64,000 nt of DNA from Paramecium sonneborni. Its lineage: Eukaryota; Ciliophora; Oligohymenophorea; Peniculida; Parameciidae. The position numbers and the translations under genes are program-made. Shown here one piece after another: positions 13,515 to 26,242 of the stretch. The stretch covers positions 18,658 to 82,657 of the forward strand of contig CAJJDN010000131.1 of assembly GCA_905182985.1 (NCBI GenBank), given 5' to 3'. Under the pieces are notes generated by a model. That model had not been told where the DNA came from and searched no databases. It saw only the letters and a list, made by a program, of their open reading frames with translations. Within the stretch, counting starts at the first letter, position 1. The number at the start of each line of letters is the position of its first letter.

Positions 13515-14005
13515 TAGTTATTTCCAAATGGCCAGCACAAAGTGAAGCTTTGTTGAGATTATTAGAGAGAGATGAGTCTTAAAAATTTTGTTGTTGATAG
13601 AGATACTGCTGCTTTAAAATTTATTAAATTTTCAATAAGGTAATTTTTATAAATAATTTAAGGACCATTTTCATAATATTCCAATCTTGTGATCCACTTA
13701 GGTTCGAATCTTGATAATGATGTTAATATTGATCCTCAAAACCAGCATGATAATTTCCTTATTGATTCAGGTCTAATTGATTTTAAATCTTTTGTTAATC
13801 TTTCAGGGAATCTTGATAATAATGTATTACCTCCTGATAATAAAATATTACTATAATTAAGATAAAATAAATAATTCTAAGAGATGTTGTATCAAATCTA
13901 TATAGCATTTCTTAGTTGAACTCTTTATAAACTCATGAATTCCAAGGACATCAATACCCAAGTATTAGAAATTAAAAAGTTTAGGGTTAAACATTAATTC
14001 AGGGC
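13515..14005. repeat. Second copy of the exact 491-bp duplication
   Basis: Identical to 12647-13137. This copy runs on without a break into the 5' part of the actin relic, so it is the copy in natural context on its right side. Confidence 0.9.
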
Positions 14006-14479
14006 ATCGGAATCTTAAATTTTAGATCTCAAAAATTTTTCCATCTGGAAATTCATAAATAATCTATAATTTTGAGCACTTTCCTCATATTTCAACATTT
14101 TTAATTCAAAATTATAAGCAATATAACAATCACATTTCTAACAATTCCATTCCACCAGAATAAGTCTGTAAATAATCAATTAATCACAGATGGAAATCAA
14201 ATTTTGATTGCATGTTTTACCTCCTAAGTCAATTCTCATAATAGCATCTTGAATTGGACATCATTTTTTTAATCCCATATTAAATTGGCTAACTCAATTA
14301 TAGAAAATGTTCTTAAGCTATAGCTTCTTCGCCAATCAAGAACTCTTTGCTCTCCATAAATTATTTTTGTCTTACTACGCTGCACGGAAACTAAATCTAG
14401 GGGTATGATCTCCTGAAATTCCGACTTTACATTCATGTGATCCATTATCAATAACAATAGCTGGGAATTCTTGAAACAT
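13515..14479 (-). pseudogene. Relic of an actin-family gene
   Basis: Reading from an ATG at 14479, AIVIDNGSHECKVGISGDHTPR matches the actin phosphate-1 loop region (about residues 5-40). After a frame change come an EAL-like RRSYSLRT and an NWD-like LIWD. The relic then jumps by about 100 residues to MRIDLGGK, the equivalent of actin LRLDLAGRD. Further pieces follow: CDCYIAYNFE for CYVALDFE, CPELMFNP for CPEALFxP, LGIHE for xGIHE, ILLSGGNTLL for IVLSGGTTMF and GSILTSLSRF for GSILASLSTF. At least four frame changes, internal TGA codons and the central deletion make it non-functional. Part of the 3' end is repeated at 12647-13137. Whether the parent was conventional actin or an actin-related protein cannot be told. 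Confidence 0.85.
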
Positions 14480-15033
14480 ATTAAAATTATAAAAAATTAT
14501 AATTAATAGAATTCAAACAATTAATATAAAAGTTTATTTTATTATATATTACAATATTTAAATGTCTATATAAGATATATTCAAATTATTAAATGTTTTT
14601 AAATTTCAAAAAAAGACTTATGTACTTTTATATAATCATTATCTAAATAAAAATATCTAAAAAAATTCTAAATAAACTTGTCAAATAAATCATTTATATG
14701 ATAATAACAATAAATAAATATTAGGAAAATTTTAATTAAAAATAATAAGTTTTAAATTTAAAAAAGAGTAAAAAGGAAAAAGAATGAATCAATATATTTA
14801 TAATATTAAGAGAGTATTAGTATTATGTTGATTAAAATAAAAGATATAAATAGAATTTGAGTATTTATTCGTAAGAAATAAAGCACAGAGATTTATAAGA
14901 AATGAAGAGTATGTTTAATGAGATTAATGGAAGTAATTCTAAGGGAATATGAATGATGGCAGTAAAAATAGATATTTTACTTTGTATTAGATGAATATTA
15001 ATCTATAATAATAATTATTATTTAAAATAAAAA
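14480..15033. other. AT-rich intergenic stretch
   Basis: Between the actin relic and the next gene. No coding pattern was seen; it is a likely promoter region for the plus-strand gene starting at 15034. Confidence 0.5.
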
Positions 15034-15457
15034 ATGGCTTTGTGGAAAGTATTTTAGAAAGCAGGATCAAGATCTACAATGCCTGCTGCATTTAAAGAGG
15101 GATTATTTGAGAAACCAGGAGAATTCGAATATAAAGTTAAGAATATAGCTATAAGCTATGAAACATCATCTTGGATGTTAAGAGAAGGTATTGTAGAATA
15201 CAATCCAAATAAATGGGGATATGTATTAAGTAAATCACATAGAGATTTTAATGATTATTGGACTAGAAGTAACAATATATATATATAATATAGCTATGTT
15301 TACAAGATGTGGATTATTTTTAACTGGATGTTGGTTATTTAGTTGTTTATACACAAAACCAAGATTTGATTGGCAAGATTATCATGATCCTAAATTTGAA
15401 TAAAAAACATATGGTGATTTAGAAGAAGGAGGTGATGAAGGAGGAGATGATGATTGA
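15034..15457 (+). CDS. Small single-pass membrane protein, unknown
   Basis: A 132-residue protein after removal of one 25-nt intron (15269-15293, GTAAC...TAG). The first 80 residues are soluble-looking and basic. A hydrophobic segment follows across the splice (CGLFLTGCWLFSCLY, about residues 84-98), then an Asp/Tyr-rich stretch and an acidic Glu/Gly/Asp tail. The start is the first ATG after a TAA-rich leader, and the stop is TGA. No family was recognised. Size, one helix and conserved aromatic residues near the membrane would suit a small subunit of a mitochondrial inner-membrane complex, but that is a guess. It is the only intact gene between the giant NACHT gene and 16.4 kb. Confidence 0.75.
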
Positions 15458-15597
15458 AATAATCAAGATATTAATATCAAAATAAAATATAAAATTTATA
15501 TAAATATAGTTAAAGAATACTTATTTACGCATTTCTAAATAAAATCACTTAAAGGAATATTTTATTAAATCGATACTAATATAACATTTGAATTCTA

Positions 15598-16365
15598 ATA
15601 CTATTTTGGAATATGGGACTTAAATTATTCAATAATAATTACAGTAGGTATTTTTAATTTTTAGCTCAACTTTTCCATTTATTCATTTCATAATTTGAAT
15701 GGCTTTTATATAAGATGTTAATAAGGGTGACATCCCTAAATCAAATCAAAAGAAATGAGAAATTATCTCTATCTCCTATTACTTGATTAAATATAAATTG
15801 GCAAATTATACCAATAAAACCTATCTAATGATTTCATTCAATAAATAATGACTTTCAATTAATAACAATCCTGAAACTACAAATATATGAAAGTATAAAA
15901 ACAAATGATAGAAAATAATAAAAAATTGAGAACATTGTTGAATATTTTATGTATTCAAGGGATTAAATAGTTTAATCTTCAAGAGCTATTTAGGATTTCG
16001 ATTTTGGTTACTGATTAATACAAAATTACATTTAAATAATTCTTTTAGTAAGGCTTTATTAATAAAGCAAAAGCTATTTAGAGTTTAATGAAAGTCTCTT
16101 ACAATCTACATTAAATATATATTGCAGGAAGATAGAACTTTAAGGATTGAAATACAAGATAAAAATGGGACTAGAACTTAAAATTGAATGTTTTAATCAT
16201 ATTAGAAATTTAAAGAAAAAAGAATTAAAAAGTATTGAACAAATACATTAAATTATTGTTTATCAGAATGTAAGCTTCAATGTAACTTATTTCTTCAATT
16301 AACATAATAAAGAATAATGCAATTTTATATATTAGAAGCCTCTAAAAATAAAGAAAAAGTGTAAT
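15598..16365 (+). pseudogene. Probable relic of a K+-channel gene
   Basis: The plus strand reads YYFGIWDLNYSIIITVG (about 15598-15650), matching the pore helix and the first half of the K+ selectivity filter (TTVGYGD). About 75 nt later GDIPKSNQKK continues as the rest of the filter loop (GDI.P.T) out of frame. Further broken fragments up to about 16360 are helical and Lys/Gln-rich, possibly a C-linker. TGA codons and frame jumps prevent any product. It is the only feature recognised between 15458 and 16424. Confidence 0.5.
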
Positions 16366-16424
16366 TATTATTTTAATGAATTATATATATAATTAATATT
16401 ATTATAAATTAATTTCAGTTTCAA

Positions 16425-16749
16425 ATGGCTGATGAGAATTTAGATTAGATAATTGACATGCCAGAATAATCTGATATGATAAATGATGCAAAAACCTAAG
16501 TTTTAAATTAATAATATATAATTAATAGGCAAGATATGCAGTAGAACATTTTAAAGTAGAATCATAGATTTCAAATTATATAAAGAAATTCTTTGATGAA
16601 AAATATGGGCCAAATTGGCATTGTGTTGTTGGTAGAGAAATTGTTAATAAATAGGGAAACATTTCAATTCTTACACATCTTATGAAAGCAAAAGATATAT
16701 GTTCTTTTATGAAGGATAAATGGCTATTCTACTTTATAAAATGGGTTGA
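16425..16749 (+). CDS. Dynein light chain, LC8 (DYNLL) family
   Basis: A 90-residue protein after splicing of two introns: 16500-16528 (29 nt, GTT...TAG) and 16632-16654 (23 nt, GTAGAG...TAG). Without the second intron the frame is lost. With it, WHCVVGKHFNSYTSYESKRY and FFYEGQMAILLYKMG reproduce the LC8 core (WHCIVGxxFGSxVTHExKxFIYFYxGxxAILLFK). Residues around IKKFFDEKYGPNWHC are also canonical. LC8 is a dimeric hub that binds dynein intermediate chains and many other partners in cytoplasm and cilia. It is slightly acidic at its N terminus. Its stop lies 20 bp from the stop of the convergent Nudix gene. Confidence 0.93.
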
Positions 16750-16769
16750 AGAATACAGAATAAATATTA

Positions 16770-17232
<463 letters not shown>

Positions 17233-17267
17233 TTTATATATCAAAATATTTAAATTATAATATAAAC

Positions 17268-19615
<2,348 letters not shown>

Positions 19616-19649
19616 ATATTTAATTATTCTCGTATGAATATAATATCAT

Positions 19650-20486
19650 AAACAAAAATAATGAAATTCAGAATTCTTTTTATTAAGTATCAGGAAATGA
19701 TCTTTTGAGTTGTTATTTAATATAATTTTTTTTGACAAAATCAGCATAGTCACAAGAATTTGTTGTAAGTATTCTTTCAGTATATGATTCATTAAGTTAT
19801 TCTTAGGTTGAACATCTTTCAAAATTCTTTTTAGACAAATATTTATGTTATTATTTTTTTAATTCATTTTTGTATTATTAACAAATCTACATATCAGCAC
19901 TGAAAATTTGAAATGTTCTAATCATTTTATTGGATTTAATTCGATTGAATATTGCTTCAAGTAAACAATCTTAATTGTGTAATTATTCAGATTTATCTTT
20001 AAATTTATCTTTACCTTCTCTGTACCCAACATTTTCTAATTCATGTTAAAACATTAGTTCAAAACTAATTTGAATAAATTTATTTACCATTATTCATATG
20101 CTTCTATTATTTCTTTCTTGTTGTCTTAATAATTAATTTTAAGATTAATAATAAATTCAGATTAGCATGCACCTGGTGGTAATCGTTAAATAATAGGTAT
20201 TTTGGGTTTTACTAAATAATTATGATAAATTACTAAATTCTCGTTGCATTTCTGGCAATTACATTAATGTAAAGGAGTTTGGATCAATTTATGCATTCAC
20301 TAACATAAAATTAGGTCATTTACATATTCCTCTAAGGTTATTCTATAAAATATTTCCATGAATTATTGTAATAGAAGATTAATTGATGGTAGCTTCATAA
20401 ACATGGGTATTGTCTTGGCAATATTAATCATATTATTTATCTCCCTAACAAAAATCTAAATAGGCTTATGATACATACTTCCCATT
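19650..20486 (-). pseudogene. Possible broken gene with a Cys-rich motif
   Basis: From an ATG near 20486 a frame runs about 60 codons (…YRITLEEYVNDLILC) and ends in TGA. Coding-like sequence continues in other frames, with CNCQKCNEN (about 20250) suggesting a zinc-binding pair, then KIPIIQRLPPGACQSEF. No intron restores a single frame by eye. The zinc-finger-like pattern is not enough to name a family; it could be a relic or a gene with several unrecognised introns. Confidence 0.3.
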
Positions 20487-21809
20487 TTATATTAAAAAAA
20501 TAAATTAATGAATTATGATAATTTTTTAGAGTTAGTAACAAATATCAATATTTAAAATTTAGCATAAACAACTATGTACAAGGAATATTTTTAAGGTGCT
20601 TCCTAATTTAATTTGAATTAATTGATGATGTTATTATTCAGTTTAGAAAATTACAAAATATGATAAGAAACTATTTAATGTATTAAAAGTCCTTATAAAT
20701 AAGTTTAAATTTATAATTATCAATCTAATTTTTAACTTGGATTGTTTCATGGAATAGTGAACGTTCAATTTAATTATCATTATAGCATGTCTATAATCTA
20801 GAAAAAAATGTTATTTACAAATTTATAATTTGATATTTTTATGTTCTATATTTTAGTTCTTTGATTAGTAAGAAATTTATATTTAATATAATTATTTAAT
20901 CTTAACCTTTATTTCGATTATCAATATTTTTAACTTATGATATAATTTTACAATAAATAATAATAAATGTTTATATTTAAAGTTTAATAATCTGAATTGT
21001 TAACTTTTATTTATTACAATAAATATCTATTGTTAAATTATTAAAACATAGTACAATCTATTTCTTAGAAGCAATATAGGCAATCATAAATCAATAATAA
21101 TTAAATAAATTGCGAAGAATTATAAAAATTTAGAATTACCCAAAAGATTGTTGTATAAAATTCTGTCTTCATTGATAAAAGGCCAGGATTATTTTGACAA
21201 AAATGTTTTTTAAAAGATTGATTATATTAATTATATCAGAGATGGTAGAAATAGTTTTTTTTTAAGATATTATTTTATTATAAAGTTTTTTTTTAAATTA
21301 AAAAAGACAAATTTAATTTTAAATAAATTAATTCATCAATTCAATAAGATATAATTATTTAAATAATAAAATAAATATTGCTAAGAAATAGAAAAATTGG
21401 AGTTCAAAAATTTATAAAAGAGTGTTTAATTATTTCTAGATTAAATCTATATTAAAGAATTTTGAATTGAATGTAATTCTTTATTTTTAGAACAATTTAG
21501 ACAAAATTAGAATAATTAAATATAAACTAAATTTAAAAATGCTTATGATTTACTTGAGAATAGTGAAATATAAATACTAAAACAGTGCAAAGTAACAATA
21601 ATTCAATATAGGTAATAAAATTATAATATTGTTAAGAGTTATAATAAAAAAAAGGAAATAGAAAGATGAGAATGAAAAAAAGCAGAGTATAAAATAGAAT
21701 TAGGAAATTTTATTAAAATTTTTAGTTTAAATTGATAGAAATGAGAAATGCATACAGTAAATATAATATTAATTAAAAAATAAATAAAAATAAATGAATA
21801 TAAAAAAAG
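20487..21809. other. Long AT-rich stretch without recognisable genes
   Basis: About 1.3 kb with frequent TGA in all frames and no motif seen. It lies between the broken Cys-motif region and the tRNA gene. Confidence 0.45.
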
Positions 21810-21881
21810 CTCCGCGTCCGGGAATTGAACCCGGGCCTCAAACGTGACAGGCTTGAATACTAACCACTATACTAACGCGGA
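21810..21881 (-). tRNA. tRNA-Asp (anticodon GTC)
   Basis: The 72-nt cloverleaf on the minus strand begins TCCGCGT and pairs with ACGCGGA at the 3' end (7-bp acceptor stem), discriminator G. The D-arm TAGTATAGTGGTTAGTA and T-loop GGTTCAATTCC are canonical (eukaryotic A and B box). The anticodon loop CCTGTCACG gives GTC. No intron and no encoded CCA. It stands out sharply in GC content from its surroundings. Confidence 0.95.
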
Positions 21882-21913
21882 TTCTTAATAAATAAAATTA
21901 AGTTATTATATAA

Positions 21914-24269
21914 ATGAGTGTCAGAGTAAAATTAGATAATAAAGAGAGAGGATATTATGCCTCATTATATTAAGCAGTTGATGCAACAGTATTTGAATAC
22001 ATAATTGCATTAGAATAGTGGTTAAATTGGAGGAGCTTAAGCTGTCACATTTTTTAAAAGATCAGGATTATCAGTTGATATTTTAAAGAAGATTTGGTTA
22101 ATAAGTTCACCTAATAATTAAACTTTGAATAAAGAAGAATTTTATGTGGCATTAAAGTTGATCAGTTATGCTTAAAATAATATTGAGGTTTCAAACGATT
22201 CAATTTAAAGATGTATTCCAAGTCCATTACCATTATTTTAATCTGATACAGAAGAAGTCTATAAACTAAAACCAGAATAAGAAAGGTTATATCAAAATTA
22301 TATTTAATAATTGGATCATTCCAATTCCTCAGTAATATAATATTATTATATATTAGGTTTCAACCTAAATGGCTATCAATTTGTTCAAAAAAACTTAACT
22401 TACTTAATCCTAATTATAAAGTATCATTAATCTTGTTGATCCAAATCTATAAACTAAACCAAGAATAACCACACATTCTTATATAATTATAGCTCATCTT
22501 ATATCTTTAGCATCTTAGAGTGTTCCAATACCATAAAAATTACCAAATTCTTTATCAGAATACTTAAATTAACAAATATTGATATCTTAATAATTATCTA
22601 CACTTGTTTCTAAATCTAATGATCTTTTAGATTTTGATGCTAATTTTGATAAATCTAAATCTCCTATTGATAAATGTATCTATTTTTTATTAAGTATTTA
22701 GATAGTGCTTTCAATTATATGGAAATACCTAATCCTATTATTGAATAAACACCTCTTCAATAATAAACTTAATCAACTACATCATAATCATTTTAAATAC
22801 CTACAAAATCAACATAATAATCAATTTAATAATAATAAAAGTCAAATGACTCAATTATAAATGATAATGAATCTTAAACATTAACATAATAAATTATTTT
22901 ATAAACTGTTACTTAATAGTAAATACTACCTTCATAAAATATGATTTAATAATAACAATAATAATCACTTCTTTCTTAAAAACCTAAATAAAATATAGAT
23001 TTTTAAAAATAAGTCCTACTTTAAGAATAAATGTTAATACAACAATAATAATTAGAATAGAATTATAAAGAAGCTAATTATTTACTCAATGAATTTAAGG
23101 AATCTCATGAGAAAATCTTAATTTCAACCCAAAGTTAATTAGAATCATTACAAACCACAAATGAACAATATAAAACTTTATTAAAAAAGATTTCAGATGA
23201 AAATTATTTATTCTAAGAAGAACTAAAATAAATTGATTAATAAAAGTAAAAACTTACAGAATCTTTAAGTAAATAAGCAATTGAAATTAATTAAAAATTA
23301 GGATTGAATATTTAATTAAAATAAGAATATTCTAAATAAACTACAAATACAATTAATACAGTATCAGATTATGCAAATTAAATAATAGGAGATTTAAGAT
23401 CCAATTATGAAATTGAGTAAGAAAGAAAGAAAAGATAAGAATAAGAGTTATAAAAAGAATTAAAATTATAAAGAGATTAAATGAGTTCAATATTTGAAAC
23501 TTTAAGTACTTTAACTAAAGATTTAAAATCATAAAGAAAGAATTCTACTCCTTATTAACCAATTGAAACACATGAAGTACAGAATAATACATTTGTATCT
23601 TTTTAACCAGATTAATAACTGTTATAAATTAAAGCTAATTAAATATAATTAGATTAGTAATAATTTGGAGAAGTATTAGAAAAAAAAAATGATATTATTG
23701 ATTTTAGAGTAATTAAATCATAAGAATAATAATCAGAATAAATTAAATTAGTTGAGTCAAATAATAAAGAATAATTTGATGTATTTTCTTTATACAATGA
23801 TAAATAAAATAAGGATTTAATTAATTAAGTAGTTTAAGCAGATGTGAATGATTAAAAATAATTAGAATTATTTGAATAACAACAATTTAAATAATAATTA
23901 GTAGAAAATTTTGGATTTACTGAAAAAAATTATGTTTAATAACCTCAATAATAATAATAAGAAATAAAATTAGAAGTAGATATTGGATTTGGTAATCATA
24001 ATAATAATGTTGATAATAAAAATATAGAAGATCATTAAGAAATTTAATAAAAAGATGAATAACAAATAAATATTCAATTTGATTAAAATCCATCTATCAA
24101 TTTTGATTAAAATTTTGTATTTGATTAAGGATTAAAATAAAGTGATGAAGTTTAAATAGATTTTGATGCAAATAAAGAGTTTGGAGGAGGTGATTGGGGA
24201 GGATTTGCTGAGAATTTGGCTAAAGAATCTCATCAATAATAAGATGAATTTTAAACATTTTCATGGTGA
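21914..24269 (+). CDS. EH-domain protein (Eps15/intersectin-like endocytic adaptor)
   Basis: A 759-residue protein with three introns: 21989-22013, 22332-22356 and 22676-22701. Residues 1-95 form an EH domain: YYASLYQAVDATNSGQIGG (EF-hand-like loop), FFKRSGLSVDILKKIW and NKEEFYVALKLISYAQ match the family closely. A Gln/Ser-rich linker follows, then a long coiled coil (about residues 360-560, heptads rich in Leu/Glu/Lys/Gln), then an acidic Asn/Gln tail. Near the C terminus FGGGDWGGFAENL resembles WxxF-type adaptor-binding peptides. EH proteins bind NPF motifs and scaffold clathrin-mediated uptake. Its 5' end is only 32 bp from the divergent tRNA gene. Glutamine is coded mainly by TAA/TAG here. 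Confidence 0.9.
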
Positions 24270-24318
24270 AAATTAATATATATATATATTAAAATATAAA
24301 TATTGTATTGATAAATAA

Positions 24319-24910
24319 TCATATTTAAAAATGATTTTTAAAATCATCATAATTGAATTCATTTTATTTATGATTAAGTGTATAGATGTATTTTTCATAT
24401 AAATCGGGTGTCATATAAAATTTAAGAAATTGATTAGTTAAAAAAGTAGCTTCATCTTTATCAATTTTATAATCCATAATATCTCCTCTTATTAAGGATA
24501 CTTATTTTTAGGCTAATAATTCATCAAATATTGTCAAAATAAAATATGGAGAAGAAAAAGACCCAGATTTTTTATATTCTTCTAAAAAAGTAAATAACTA
24601 AAATAAGGAATATCCTTACAATGCTATTTGTTTATGCTTATCCAATTAATTGGAAGTGGCCTCCATTACGTTTTATAGGTAATAAAAATAATGGAGATTC
24701 TTTTGTATTTCTCTTTAGAATTTCATATTCATCTTTACTTACAACATATGAAACATTATTTTATTTATCTTTATGATACTCCATCCATAATGAAACAACT
24801 TAATCTTTTGATTCTCTTTCAAATAATGACATTTTAACAATTTCTCTTAATTTTCTAGGACATGGATAAGTAAATGCAAACTTATATTTATTTAAGATAA
24901 TATTTAACAT
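24319..24910 (-). CDS. ATP synthase F1 assembly factor 1 (Atp11/ATPAF1) family
   Basis: A 189-residue protein with one 22-nt intron (24598-24619), which must be removed to keep the frame. The order of motifs follows ATPAF1: CPRKLREIVKMSLFE, SLWMEYH, SPLFLLPIKRNGGHFQLIGQ, FTFLEEYKKSG, PYFILTIFDELL, VSLIRGDI and the helix FLTNQFLKFY that matches the conserved ANQVQLFY region. ATPAF1 is a mitochondrial matrix chaperone that binds F1 beta subunits before hexamer assembly. The N terminus is short, MLNIILNKYKFAF, with positive and hydrophobic residues compatible with import. It is tail-to-tail with the EH gene (49 bp) and head-to-head with the next gene (33 bp). Confidence 0.8.
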
Positions 24911-24943
24911 AATTTAATTTATTTTTAAATTTTTAACCGTACC
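24911..24943. promoter_or_regulatory. 33-bp divergent intergenic region
   Basis: Only 33 bp separate the start codons of the ATPAF1-like gene (minus) and the LC8-like gene (plus). Any bidirectional promoter must lie here or inside the coding sequences. It contains AT-rich DNA with no obvious motif. Confidence 0.5.
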
Positions 24944-25475
24944 ATGGCATAAAAAGTGAAAATAGAATGTGTGAAACAAGGTTATTAAATAAGCAATGAA
25001 ATGAAATTTGATATAATGGATTTTTATACAAAATCTTTACATTAAGAACATTATGCTCATAAAACAGATTACATTAGACATAATCTTGAGGAGAAATATG
25101 GTATATAATAAAATTAAATATATAGGACGTTGTTTTTCTATAATTCTGTATTAAATTGGTGCTTTTGTATCTCATTCATTTTTACATGCTGATGATTTCT
25201 TATTAGAATTAAGATCACATGAACATCATATATTAGCTTATATGCTTCCACCATCATTTAGTCCTCCTCCTTTAATACCTGAACCTAAAGTTATACCATT
25301 TAGTAGAACTACTACTCAACAACAACACGTCTCAAAATATTAGTAATTTTAATTCTTATTATTCAAGTTAACCATATAATACAGGTCATGCTGGTTACTA
25401 CAGATATTGATTATTAAACTATTTTAAAGTCATATTATTAATAAGAAATTGAAATATTAATAAAACTAATTTTGA
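24944..25475 (+). CDS. Divergent dynein-light-chain (LC8-fold) protein, 3' end uncertain
   Basis: One 25-nt intron (25101-25125). The first 105 residues follow the LC8 layout: helices around IMDFYTKSL and DYIRHNLEEKYG, then CFSIILYQIGAFVSH, where LC8 has WHCIVGxxFGSxVTH, and FLLELRSHEHHILAYML for the last strands. Key Trp and Gly residues are replaced, so it is a divergent member at best. A Pro-rich PPSFSPPPLIPEP stretch follows. The annotated frame ends with TGA at 25473-25475. A more natural-looking Asn/Ser/Tyr tail (NFNSYYSSQPYNTG) lies one frame over and would end at 25408-25410. One base missing from the CAA-rich run near 25320 would explain this. Confidence 0.55.
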
Positions 25476-26242
25476 GATTAGATAGATCTAGAGAATCATA
25501 TGTTATGTCTCTCCCCTAAGTAGATTCCCTTAATAATATTTATATTTCTTTCCTTTCTTCTATTTTGAGATTCATTACTTCCAAATAAATTCACTTTTTC
25601 TGTCACTTGAATTTATCAATATTTCCTATTCTTTTTATATTGCCTTTTGAATTCTTTAAGTTATTACATCAATACTTGTTCATTTTTATTTCATAATCAA
25701 CCTTTCATAAATATTATTTGAAATATTTATTATTTTATTAACCTAAAAAATAAGATACTTTTCATCATCAATGCAGTGTCTGCAAGAGCATAATATAGCG
25801 ACTTTGTTGTCATATAGTAGTCTCTCAATATTTATCTCATAAATTCATTTGAAAAATTGTTTATGAGGAAGAATTGCTTAAAGGTCTTCTAATAAATTAT
25901 TTTTTTCAATTTAATTTATGATCAAAAGTTATAAACATCGATCTTACTTTATAGCCAATTAATCTTTTAGTAAAATAATGATTATTCACTTTACAACAAT
26001 CCTTCATAATAAAATTTGTAATTCTAAACCTATTACAACAATTTTAAAATCACAATATTTAAATAATAAATTTTGAAGATACTCTACATAGAAAATATAT
26101 AAATAAAAATTTTTGATAAAGAGAAAGAATTTTTTAAATTATTTTACTGAGCACTTGAATAGTGCGCACTTGTTCATATAAAACACAAGACCGTTTTTTG
26201 ATACAATATAATAAATTTAATTTAATATAAAGTTTGGCATTC
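25476..26242. other. Unassigned stretch with coding-like scraps
   Basis: A plus-strand frame from an ATG near 25388 runs past this point (…LDRSRESYVMSLPQVDSLNN) to a TGA near 25855, and includes CSVCK. It overlaps the preceding gene and matches nothing recognised. It may be a decayed gene. The remainder up to 26242 looks non-coding. Confidence 0.35.
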
